A DNA stretch of 64,000 bases from Bradyrhizobium sp. JYMT SZCCT0428. GTDB lineage: Bacteria; Pseudomonadota; Alphaproteobacteria; Rhizobiales; Xanthobacteraceae. Positions within the stretch are counted from its first letter, which is position 1. The number at the start of each line of letters is the position of its first letter. The stretch is from NCBI RefSeq assembly GCF_018131075.1, contig NZ_JAFCLS010000006.1:1-64000 (forward strand), read 5' to 3'. Shown here one piece after another: positions 54,734-64,000 of the stretch. The notes beneath the pieces are model-generated. The model did no database searches. It saw nothing but the letters and a program-made list of their open reading frames with translations, and was not told the DNA's origin. A program made the position numbers and the translations under genes.

Positions 54734-55462
54734 GTGCGACCTTTGCAGATCCCGAGCCTCCGATCATTGACAGTTCTGCTGATCCTTTTCAGCGCAACGA
54801 CCTGCGTGGCGGCTGATGTCGGAAAAGATTGCCAGTCCGGCCGGGTCGATTCATGCACGCAAATCCTTCAGTCAAATCCCGCAGACCTCAATGCGCTCGC
54901 CAACAGAGGCATCGGGCTCAGGGTTGGCGGCGAGTATGACCGTGCCATCGCCGATCTCGACGCCGCGCTCCGCATCGATCCCGATATTGCCGGGCTGTAT
55001 CTTGAACGGGGCCTGGCTTACGACGCCAAAGGTGAACACCAACTTGCGATACGCGATTTCGACGAAGCCATAGGGCGCGACCCCGATCTGGTGCAGGCGC
55101 ATTTCGGCAGGGCAATGGCCCATCAAGCCGTCGGTCAACGCGAACTTTCGACCGTCGATATGGACAACGCCATGCGCCTCAATCGAACTCTGGTGGCCGC
55201 GCTGTATATGCAGCGAGGCAATCAGTTGAGAGCTATCGGGCATCACGGCGAAGCCATTGCTGCCTTCGATCGCACGATAGATATCAATGCCGGCTGGCCT
55301 TTGGCATGGTTCGGCCGTGCCGCATCGTTTGAGGAGACGGGCAACTCCAAGCGGGCCGCGGCGGATTACCGAAAGTGCATCGAACTGCCGGCGAAAACCG
55401 ACATCGAACGTCAGCGGCAGAAAGAAGCCCGCGAGCGGCTGGATAAATTGGGCGGCCGATGA
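54734..55462 (+). CDS. secreted tetratricopeptide-repeat protein
   Basis: A 242-residue protein with a signal peptide (LRSLTVLLILFSATTCVAAD) and four to five TPR units (LNALANRGIGLRVGGEYDRAIADLDAALRIDPD; LYLERGLAYDAKGEHQLAIRDFDEAIGRDPD and so on). It would be a periplasmic adaptor for other proteins. GTG 54734 has AAGAGAAA upstream. It is convergent with the next gene, with 10 bases between the stops. No partner is evident. Confidence 0.8.
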   Translation: MRPLQIPSLRSLTVLLILFSATTCVAADVGKDCQSGRVDSCTQILQSNPADLNALANRGIGLRVGGEYDRAIADLDAALRIDPDIAGLYLERGLAYDAKGEHQLAIRDFDEAIGRDPDLVQAHFGRAMAHQAVGQRELSTVDMDNAMRLNRTLVAALYMQRGNQLRAIGHHGEAIAAFDRTIDINAGWPLAWFGRAASFEETGNSKRAAADYRKCIELPAKTDIERQRQKEARERLDKLGGR

Positions 55463-55472
55463 GCCGGTGAAG

Positions 55473-56276
55473 CTAAATCACCTGCCGCGACCGAAAAATC
55501 TTCTCGATCTCTCCAAGAATCCGCGCCAGGCGTTCGGCCCAGGCTTTCTCGCCGGCCTGATCCGAAATCAGATCCTGGCGGATTTCGATTCCCGTGTTCA
55601 TCAGGCCGCGCGCCTCGGCGTGAACGGGGATGGTGTAGTCGGTCTGGTCGCTCACCGCGTAGGGTTCGTTGTCGCCGACGACGAGATCAGGCTCCGCGCG
55701 CAGCAATTGCAGCAGCAGCGGCGGCAATAGCTTGTCGCGCTGATAGAGCGTGCCGATGTGCCAGGGACGCGCGATGCCGGCATAGACAGGCGTGAAGCTG
55801 TGCAGCGAGACCAGTATCGTCGGCATCTTCCGCTCTCGGCGCGCGTCGATGATCTCGCCGATGCGGTGGTGATAGGGCTCGAAGATCTGCGTTCGGCGCA
55901 ATTCCGCGGCTTCTCGCGCGATGCCTTCATTGCCGGGGATCGTCGTGGTTTCGCTGATCAGCGGGATCGAGCTTGCGACATCAGGCGGGCGGTTGCAGTC
56001 GATCACCAGCCGCGAATAGCGCTGCACGATCAGATGCGCGCCGAGATGTTTCGACAGCATCTCGGCGACCCCCGCGATGCCGATGTCCCACGCGATGTGC
56101 CGCACGAGTTCGCTTTCCGGCAATCCGAGATCGCCGAGCGCTTGCGGAATCAGCCGCCCGTAATGGTCACAAGTGAGCAGAAACGGCGAGCGTCTCGAAT
56201 CACAATATTCGCCGACCGGGGGAACATCCGCAGGCCCCAGGAGTAATGATGTGTCGCCGGCGAGGTTCAATGCCAT
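55473..56276 (-). CDS. N-formylglutamate amidohydrolase-like enzyme
   Basis: A 267-residue zinc hydrolase: FLLTCDHYGRLIPQALGDLGLPE, HIAWDIGIAGVAEML and ILVSLHSFTPVYAG carry the acidic and histidine residues of the FGase/HutG family. It would release glutamate from N-formylglutamate or act on a similar N-acyl amino acid. No hut genes are nearby, so a role in histidine breakdown is not supported by context. Confidence 0.82.
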   Translation of the reverse strand: MALNLAGDTSLLLGPADVPPVGEYCDSRRSPFLLTCDHYGRLIPQALGDLGLPESELVRHIAWDIGIAGVAEMLSKHLGAHLIVQRYSRLVIDCNRPPDVASSIPLISETTTIPGNEGIAREAAELRRTQIFEPYHHRIGEIIDARRERKMPTILVSLHSFTPVYAGIARPWHIGTLYQRDKLLPPLLLQLLRAEPDLVVGDNEPYAVSDQTDYTIPVHAEARGLMNTGIEIRQDLISDQAGEKAWAERLARILGEIEKIFRSRQVI

Positions 56277-56375
56277 TTTTCCTTACGTATTGCCTATCGA
56301 AGCGGCATATCGGTCTACAAATGAGCAGGTTTTTGTATAGATTAGCTGGCCCAAAATCACGATGATTGTTTGACG

Positions 56376-57275
56376 ATGCCGTTACTCACGATTCACCACA
56401 AGACCGTATATCGCTACACGCACCCGGTGGCGTTCGGCGAACATCGCATCATGCTGCGTCCGCGCGACGGCCATGACCTGCGCGTGCTGTCCGGCAGCCT
56501 CGAGATCGAGCCGCAGCCGATGCAGCTGCGCTGGATCCATGACGTGTTCGGCAACAGCGTCGCGATCGCGACCTTCGACGAGCGCGCGCAGACGCTGTCG
56601 TTCACGTCGATGGCTACGATCGAGCACAACCCGGCGGAAGAATTCGCGCTGACGGCGGATGACCCGGCCTACTTCTATCCCTTCCAGTACGACGACGAAG
56701 AGTTTCCCGACCTGGTGCAGTTCATCACGCCGCAATATGGCGATCCCAACGGGGAGCTGTCGTTCTGGGCGCGGGGATTTCTCGAAGCCGACGGGCCGAC
56801 GCGGACCTACAACATTCTCAGCGGCATGACCCATGGCATCCGCGAAGCGTTCACCTATCGCAAGCGTCACGAGCAGGGCACACAGCATCCTCTCGATACG
56901 CTGCAGACGAAGTCGGGTACCTGCCGCGACTATGCGCTGTTCATGATCGAGGCGCTGCGGCGGCTCGGCATCGCCGCGCGATTTGTGTCCGGCTATCTCT
57001 TCATTCCCGGCGATAGTGCGCATGGTTATGTCGGTGGCGGCTCGACGCATGCATGGGTGCAGGTCTATCTGCCGAGCGCGGGCTGGATCGAGTTCGATCC
57101 GACCAATGGCATCATCGGCACCCGCGACCTCATTCGTGTGGCGGTAGCGCGCGATCCGCGCCAGGCGATCCCGCTGCACGGCGCCTATCTCGGCTCGGCG
57201 GACGCCTTCGTTGGCATGGAAGTCAATATCAACGTCGTTTCCGTCATTGACGAAGCGCAGGCGGAAAAGGTCTGA
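56376..57275 (+). CDS. transglutaminase-like cysteine protease/peptidase
   Basis: A 299-residue protein with the N-terminal Bact_transglu_N domain (YRYTHPVAFGEHRIMLRPRDGHDLRV) and a transglutaminase core with the full triad: Cys in SGTCRDYALFMIEALR, His in GGGSTHAWVQVYLP and Asp in EFDPTNG. These enzymes act on amide bonds, usually as proteases. ATG 56376 follows TTTGACG. The next transglutaminase-like gene starts two bases after its stop, so the two are translationally linked. Confidence 0.88.
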   Translation: MPLLTIHHKTVYRYTHPVAFGEHRIMLRPRDGHDLRVLSGSLEIEPQPMQLRWIHDVFGNSVAIATFDERAQTLSFTSMATIEHNPAEEFALTADDPAYFYPFQYDDEEFPDLVQFITPQYGDPNGELSFWARGFLEADGPTRTYNILSGMTHGIREAFTYRKRHEQGTQHPLDTLQTKSGTCRDYALFMIEALRRLGIAARFVSGYLFIPGDSAHGYVGGGSTHAWVQVYLPSAGWIEFDPTNGIIGTRDLIRVAVARDPRQAIPLHGAYLGSADAFVGMEVNINVVSVIDEAQAEKV

Positions 57276-57277
57276 TT

Positions 57278-58090
57278 ATGGAGATCAAGGTCGGCTTCGA
57301 GATTGCCTATGCGGCCGTGCAGCCGACGCCGATGGTGATCATGCTCTCGATCCATCCGTCGCGTTTTTCCGACATCGTCGGCACGGAAAGCATTGTCGCC
57401 GAGCCTCACGTGCCGATCGGTTTCTATCGCGACATCTTCGGCAATGTCTGCGGACGCCTGGTGGCGCCCGCCGGCGGCGTGACCTTGCGCGGCAGCGCGC
57501 TGGTGCGCGATTCCGGCCTGCCTGACATTGTGATGCCGACGGCGCAGCAGCTCCCGATCGACCAGTTGCCGGACGAGGTGCTGCAATATCTGATGCCGAG
57601 CCGCTATTGCGAGACCGACAAGCTCACCGACATCGCCTGGTCGCTGTTCGGCAACACGCCCGAGGGCTGGGCGCGGGTGCAGGCGATCGTCGAGTTCGTG
57701 CACAACCATGTCACCTTCGGCTACGAGCATGCGCATCACATGAAGTCGGCGCACGACGTTTACGAGCAGGGCGCCGGCGTCTGTCGCGATTTTGCGCATC
57801 TGGCGCTGACCTTCTGCCGCTGCATGAACATCCCGGCGCGCTATTGCACCGGCTATATGGGCGACATCGGCATCCCGCCGGATCCGGCGCCGATGGATTT
57901 CTCCGGCTGGTTTCAGGTCTACCTGTCCGGCCAGTGGTACACCTTCGACGCGCGGCACAATCATCCGCGGATCGGCCGCATCCTGATGGGCACCGGCCGC
58001 GACGCCGCCGACGTGGCGCTGACCACGAGTTTTGGCCGCATGGACCTCGTGAAGTTCGTCGTCGTCAGCGACGAGGTGGTGGTGGCTTAG
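57278..58090 (+). CDS. transglutaminase-like protein lacking the usual histidine
   Basis: A 270-residue paralogue. The cysteine is kept in QGAGVCRDFAHLALTFCRCMN and the acidic residue in YTFDARHNHP, but the position of the catalytic His reads PMDFSGWFQVYLS, with Ser-Gly where His-Ala is expected. Other members of this subfamily have a similar DFS-x-W, so it may be a family feature rather than a mutation. It may be a partner or regulator of the active upstream protein. A perfect 28-base inverted repeat follows. Confidence 0.85.
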   Translation: MEIKVGFEIAYAAVQPTPMVIMLSIHPSRFSDIVGTESIVAEPHVPIGFYRDIFGNVCGRLVAPAGGVTLRGSALVRDSGLPDIVMPTAQQLPIDQLPDEVLQYLMPSRYCETDKLTDIAWSLFGNTPEGWARVQAIVEFVHNHVTFGYEHAHHMKSAHDVYEQGAGVCRDFAHLALTFCRCMNIPARYCTGYMGDIGIPPDPAPMDFSGWFQVYLSGQWYTFDARHNHPRIGRILMGTGRDAADVALTTSFGRMDLVKFVVVSDEVVVA

Positions 58091-58107
58091 GTCGCGCACT
58101 CTCCGCC

Positions 58108-58182
58108 GTCATTGCGAGCGCAGCGAAGCAATCCAGTTCTTGCGCCGCTCACAATGGATTGCTTCGCTGCGCTCGCAATGAC
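58108..58182. repeat. perfect 28-base inverted repeat
   Basis: GTCATTGCGAGCGCAGCGAA and the next eight bases at 58108-58135 are exactly complementary to 58155-58182, around a 19-base loop. It lies in the 100 bases between the transglutaminase pair and the next gene and is a common Bradyrhizobium-type repeat. Confidence 0.85.
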
Positions 58183-58192
58183 ATGAAGGGCC

Positions 58193-58591
58193 ATGATTTC
58201 AGATCGTCTGTTCGTCTACGGCACCCTGATGCGCGGCTTCGACCATCCGATGGCGAAGCTGCTGTCGCGCAGCGCCGACTTCATCGGCGAAGCGCAATGC
58301 CGCGGCCGGCTCTATCTCATCAAGCACTATCCGGGGTTGGTGCTGTCGGACGATCCTGCGGACATCGTGTCCGGCGAATTGTATCGCCTGCGCGACCGCG
58401 ATGCGTTGCTCGGCGAGTTCGACATGTATGAGGCCTGCGGCCCGGGCTTTCCGGCGCCGACCGAATATTTGCGGCAGATGCTGAACGTCACGTTCGATGA
58501 CGGCAGCGCGAGCGAGGCGTGGACGTATGTCTACAATTGGCCGGTTACCGGCCTGCCGCGGATCGTATCGGGGCGCTTCCTCGAAAATTAA
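58193..58591 (+). CDS. gamma-glutamylcyclotransferase family protein
   Basis: A 132-residue protein of the AIG2/GGCT fold: LFVYGTLMRGFDHPMAKLL is the signature substrate loop, and FDMYEACGPGF carries the catalytic Glu. It should release 5-oxoproline from gamma-glutamyl dipeptides or related compounds. Its end overlaps the convergent gene by four bases. The start lies just after an inverted repeat. Confidence 0.85.
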   Translation: MISDRLFVYGTLMRGFDHPMAKLLSRSADFIGEAQCRGRLYLIKHYPGLVLSDDPADIVSGELYRLRDRDALLGEFDMYEACGPGFPAPTEYLRQMLNVTFDDGSASEAWTYVYNWPVTGLPRIVSGRFLEN

Positions 58592-59154
58592 CCCGCCCCG
58601 AGCGGTTCCTGCTCCAGCCGTACATCGACCTCACGCTCGACGTAACTCCATTCCTCGGTCGCGCGCAGCATCGCGACCAGTTCATCGAACAGCGCAGCAT
58701 TCGCCGGGTCGTATTCGAACCAGGTCAGGAAATCGAAGGGCTCACCTAAGTCGCGGCAGTGATAGAGCTGGCGCGCGATGGCGGGGAGATATTTCAGGCT
58801 GGCGGCGATGTGCTGCGACTTGTCCTCGAAAATCCCGCGCCGCTCTTCCTGCGTCAGGTCCCACCACGCGGCGCTCTTCTTGATCGGGATCAGCGCCGCG
58901 CAGGTCGCTTCGGGGCGCCCGAGCCCGGCCTGCGCCGCCACCAGCTTTTCCTTCTCGGCGCGCTCGGTATAGCGCACATGGCTCGCGATCCCGGCGAGCC
59001 GCCAGGAGGTCTGCGAGGGCAGGATCGGCAGCGCGATCGAGGGGGAATGGACGATCGAGAGCGCCGGCGCCCGCAATAGCCCCGTGCCCTTGACGGCGGC
59101 CTGCGACACCACCTGCCAGGCCCCGCTTTGTCCGCCTCTGAAGGTCGTGAACAT
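58588..59154 (-). CDS. chlorite-dismutase-family protein, probably without Cld activity
   Basis: A 188-residue dimeric-Cld-like protein: YLPAIARQLYHCRDLGEPFDFLTWFEYDP carries the proximal heme His in LYH. In studied dimeric chlorite dismutases the distal arginine is 13 residues after this His (His114/Arg127); here that residue is Trp. The protein would then bind heme but not readily split chlorite. The alignment to those enzymes is from memory. ATG 59154 starts MFTTFRGGQSGAW. It is convergent with the cyclotransferase and divergent from dnaG. Confidence 0.72.
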   Translation of the reverse strand: MFTTFRGGQSGAWQVVSQAAVKGTGLLRAPALSIVHSPSIALPILPSQTSWRLAGIASHVRYTERAEKEKLVAAQAGLGRPEATCAALIPIKKSAAWWDLTQEERRGIFEDKSQHIAASLKYLPAIARQLYHCRDLGEPFDFLTWFEYDPANAALFDELVAMLRATEEWSYVEREVDVRLEQEPLGAG

Positions 59155-59340
59155 GGCGACATGGAAGCGTGGAACCGGGCGGGGGGCAAGATGTCATCCG
59201 GGCCATCCGGGATAACAGGGGCTGTGAATAGCGGCGAGAAGCCCGATTAGCTTCGTATTTTACCGGCGCGTCGCTATATCCATGGCCGGTTGGCCAACGT
59301 GCTAGAATCCGGCCCAGCGACTCAAAGGCCCCAATTCACC

Positions 59341-61365
59341 ATGCGCTTTACGCCCCAATTCCTCGAAGAACTGCGCGCCCGGCTTCCGGTCTCCGAAGTC
59401 GTGGGGCGGCGCGTCAAGCTGAAGAAGGCGGGACGGGAGTGGAAGGGGCTGTCGCCGTTCCAGCAGGAGAAGTCGCCGTCCTTCACGGTCAACGACCAGA
59501 AGGGCTTTTACCACGACTTCTCCTCCGGCAAGCATGGCGACATCATCTCGTTCCTGATGGAGACCGAAGGCGTCGGTTTTACCGAGGCGGTTGAGCGCCT
59601 CGCCTCGATGGCCGGCATGGCGCTCCCGGCGGTGACGCCGGATGCGGCAAAGCACGAGCAGCGCCGCAGGACGCTGTATGACGTGATGGAGCTCGCCGCC
59701 AAATTCTTCGCCGACACGCTGGCTTCGCGGGGCGGCGCCAAGGCGCGCGGCTATCTCGCCGACCGCGCGATTTCGCCGGCGACGCAGCTGCAATTCCGCA
59801 TCGGTTACGCGCCCGGCGAACGCTTTGCGCTGAAGGAATATTTGGGCGCGCAGGGCATTCCGACCGAGGACATGGTCGAGGCGGGGTTGCTCAACGGCGG
59901 CGAAGATATCCCGGTGCCGTACGACAAATTCCGCGACCGCGTGATGTTTCCCATCACCGATGTTCGTAATCGTGTGATCGCGTTCGGCGGCCGGGCGCTG
60001 GAAAAGGACGTCCCCGCCAAATACATGAATTCGCCGGAAACCCCGCTGTTTCATAAGGGCGACAATCTCTACAACCTCGCCACCGCGCGCCAGGCCACGC
60101 ATGACGGCGCGCCGCTCATCGTGGTCGAAGGCTATGTCGACGTCATCGCGATGGTCACCACGGGCTTCAAGGCCAGTGTCGCGCCGCTTGGCACCGCGCT
60201 GACCGAAAACCAGCTGATGCTGCTGTGGAAGATGGTGGACGAGCCGATCCTTTGTTTCGACGGCGACAAGGCCGGCAAGAAAGCGGCGTGGCGCGCGGCT
60301 GATCTGGCGCTGCCGCACTTGAAGCCCGGAAAAAGTCTGCGCTTTGCGCTGCTGCCCGAGGGACAGGATCCCGACGACCTCGCGCGCTCCGGCGGCCGCG
60401 CCGCGATCGAGGAAGTTATTTCGGCGGCGCGCGGGCTCGCCGATATCGTCTGGTCGCGCGAGATCGAAGGCGGCACGTTTGCAACGCCGGAGCGGCGCGC
60501 GGCGCTGGAAGCGCGGATCGGCGAACTCTCGAACGGCATCCGCGACGAAGTGGTGCGGCGCTACTATCGCCAGGATCTCTCCGAGCGGCTTCGCAACACC
60601 TTCGCGCCCGAAGGCGGCCGCGGCGGCTATGGCCGAAGCAATTTCGGCGGCGGCGGAAGAGCGAGCGAATCAGGCCGCCGTTTTGCCTCCCGCGCCTCCT
60701 TCACCCCGGGCCCGGCGGGCCGGGTCGCCCCCTATGGCGGCCGCGGGCAGGCGGGCTCCGCCAGCCAGACCATCAACCGCGGCCCCTACCAGGCCGCCAG
60801 CCCCCAGCTTGCAAACAGCCCGATCATGCGCGGCCAGCGCAGCGCGATGTCCCGCCGGGAAGCTCTGATTCTGCAGTCCCTGATCAACCACCCCTGGCTG
60901 CTGCACGACCATCTGGAGGAGGTGGCGGCCCTGGAACTGGCCCATCCGGAGGCCAACAAGCTCCGCGCTGGTATTATTGCAGCCTTTGCCAGCGACCATC
61001 ACCATTCCCCCGATGTCGAAGAACAGGCCGAGAAAATGCGCGCCGATCTCGAATCGCGCGGATTTTCACAAGTACTTCAAAGGGTTGGCAGCGCGATCAC
61101 GACCGGGGCGGTGTGGGGGGTGCAAATCGGCGCCGCCCGGGAAGACGTTCTTTCCACCTGGCAGCAACTCGTTGCCTTGCATCAGAAAACGCACGCCCTA
61201 CTTAGGGAAAAGAAGGATGCCGAGCTGGCCCTGGGCGAGGAGTCCAGCGAGGCCAATCTGGCGTGGTTAAAGGACGTCAGCGCCCGTTTGGAGTCGCTGG
61301 ACGGCACCGAGGCCCTGATTGAGGGTTTTGGCGAGCTTTCAGGCCGGTTCCGGCAAAGCGTCTGA
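59341..61365 (+). CDS. dnaG: DNA primase with lost zinc-ligand residues
   Basis: A 674-residue primase that makes RNA primers for replication. The N-terminal domain keeps the primase context (GLSPFQQEKSPSFTVNDQKGFYHDFSSGKHGDI), but the four zinc ligands of the usual CPFH...CFGC pattern are Ser38, Gln41, Asp59 and Ser62. The catalytic TOPRIM domain is intact (VVEGYVDVIAMVT, CFDGDKAGKKAAWRAADLAL), and the C-terminal helicase-interaction region follows a Gly/Arg/Pro-rich linker (about 425-510). ATG 59341 (MRFTPQFLEELRARL) is the primase start. rpoD follows, the usual order. Confidence 0.95.
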   Translation: MRFTPQFLEELRARLPVSEVVGRRVKLKKAGREWKGLSPFQQEKSPSFTVNDQKGFYHDFSSGKHGDIISFLMETEGVGFTEAVERLASMAGMALPAVTPDAAKHEQRRRTLYDVMELAAKFFADTLASRGGAKARGYLADRAISPATQLQFRIGYAPGERFALKEYLGAQGIPTEDMVEAGLLNGGEDIPVPYDKFRDRVMFPITDVRNRVIAFGGRALEKDVPAKYMNSPETPLFHKGDNLYNLATARQATHDGAPLIVVEGYVDVIAMVTTGFKASVAPLGTALTENQLMLLWKMVDEPILCFDGDKAGKKAAWRAADLALPHLKPGKSLRFALLPEGQDPDDLARSGGRAAIEEVISAARGLADIVWSREIEGGTFATPERRAALEARIGELSNGIRDEVVRRYYRQDLSERLRNTFAPEGGRGGYGRSNFGGGGRASESGRRFASRASFTPGPAGRVAPYGGRGQAGSASQTINRGPYQAASPQLANSPIMRGQRSAMSRREALILQSLINHPWLLHDHLEEVAALELAHPEANKLRAGIIAAFASDHHHSPDVEEQAEKMRADLESRGFSQVLQRVGSAITTGAVWGVQIGAAREDVLSTWQQLVALHQKTHALLREKKDAELALGEESSEANLAWLKDVSARLESLDGTEALIEGFGELSGRFRQSV

Positions 61366-61618
61366 TTAAGCGTCAGATGAAAAAATGATGCGGACGGCTC
61401 GTGCCGGAGCCGTTAAAAGACTCGCCAAACCCATGGTTTGGCTGCAAAAACAGGGTTAAGCGAAGCTTAAGAGCCTTACGGCTAGTAGACATAACCGGCG
61501 AAACGGGGATTCGGGGTGGCGATAGTCTGCGCCGCCCTTTCCGCGTCGAGTAACTTTTGTTTTCTTTGCAAGGTGCGGCGGCCGCATCCTGCATGAGCGC
61601 GTTTCGGGAGCTTGATGA
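61366..61618. promoter_or_regulatory. dnaG-rpoD intergenic region
   Basis: A palindrome GCCAAACC-CAT-GGTTTGGC near 61424-61442 and a TTAAGC-GAA-GCTTAA palindrome near 61456-61470 are visible. They could terminate dnaG or be part of the rpoD promoter region. No gene is seen. Confidence 0.45.
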
Positions 61619-63748
<2,130 letters not shown>

Positions 63749-63765
63749 TTTCAGTCAGTGCTGAC

Positions 63766-63796
63766 TGTCATTGCCGGGCTTGACCCGGCAATCCAT
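63766..63796. repeat. short palindromic repeat, family N partial
   Basis: TGTCATTGCCGGGCTTGACC with the facing CCGGCAATCCATCC, the same unit type as 43224-43336. Confidence 0.5.
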
Positions 63797-63806
63797 CCAA
63801 AAGCAA

Positions 63807-63833
63807 AACGGCGGGCCTAGGCCCGCCGTTTTT
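63807..63833 (+). terminator. intrinsic terminator of rpoD
   Basis: AACGGCGGGCC and GGCCCGCCGTT form a long GC stem followed by T5. It lies 58 bases after the rpoD stop. Confidence 0.9.
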
Positions 63834-63937
63834 GTTTGTTGCGCGATCGCGCCTGCACGTGCCTTGCATCAAGCTGCCGCCGCGATGAGCGCGATGAGAC
63901 CGGATCACGCTGCCTCCACGCCGCCGGTGCGCTCCCT

Positions 63938-63975
63938 CTCCCGCGCTTGCGGGGGAGGGCCGGGGTGGGGGTGCC
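63938..63975. repeat. start of a family C palindromic repeat at the window edge
   Basis: CCCTCTCCCGCGCTTGCGGGGGAGGG is the same arm type as 10333-10436. The window ends soon after, so the second arm is not seen. Confidence 0.5.
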
Positions 63976-64000
63976 TCCGCGAGTCACGCTGAGTCACAGG

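Overview
The window reads as chromosomal DNA of a Bradyrhizobium-type alphaproteobacterium (Nitrobacteraceae, Hyphomicrobiales). This rests on high GC with GTG and TTG starts, the order trxB-lsrB beside a divergent lrp, a YqeY protein, dnaG and rpoD lying between split carA and carB loci, a tRNA-His with the alphaproteobacterial G1-U72/A73 ends, two phasins, a PdhS/PleC-type kinase and many palindromic intergenic repeats. I saw no integrase, phage module, CRISPR array or rRNA.

Layout. 0-3.4 kb: a repeated element, then a minus-strand unit of a fused heme c-cupredoxin-copper nitrite reductase (needing one frameshift), a small protein and a small cytochrome c. 3.9-6.8 kb: a proline-rich membrane protein and an AsmA protein. 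7.0-8.4 kb: both subunits of succinyl-CoA:3-ketoacid CoA-transferase. 8.6-12.2 kb: a ferric-iron ABC permease and binding protein, divergent from a cyclic-nucleotide-domain protein, with two Irr/ICE-like boxes between them. 12.1-17.7 kb: phosphoesterase, threonine dehydratase-like enzyme and a 1221-residue sensor kinase. 18-23 kb: two phasins, tRNA-His, small envelope proteins, an orphan ParA and two tiny related membrane proteins. 23-27.5 kb: dapA-like gene, lsrB, trxB and lrp. 27.7-33.3 kb: DoxX protein, greA, carB with a structured leader, and a tRNA-like element.

33.4-44.5 kb: methyltransferase, dps, an enolase-superfamily enzyme, two DUF1254 proteins, an M4 protease-emfourin cassette bordered by a cupin-gene fragment and the intact cupin gene, a thioesterase, and carA. 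44.7-55.5 kb: a hydrolase between 66-bp inverted repeats, the YqeY protein, an acyl-CoA synthetase, MarR/SnoaL/membrane cluster, a hybrid histidine kinase, an ArsR gene with a damaged AHSA1 partner, LysE, DUF3592 and TPR proteins. 55.5-64 kb: N-formylglutamate amidohydrolase, two tandem transglutaminase-like proteins, a gamma-glutamylcyclotransferase, a chlorite-dismutase-family protein, dnaG and rpoD.

Most genes are housekeeping or central metabolism: pyrimidine/arginine precursor (carAB), replication and transcription (dnaG, rpoD, greA), redox (trxB, lsrB), ketone-body/PHB metabolism (scoAB, phasins), iron and denitrification. The least explained signals are a sequence and hairpin motif shared by the carA and carB leaders with a strong terminator hairpin in the carB leader, a tRNA-like element with an odd anticodon loop, a repeat family whose stems change while the core is kept, the protease-inhibitor cassette fused to a cupin remnant, and a DnaG that lacks all four zinc ligands.
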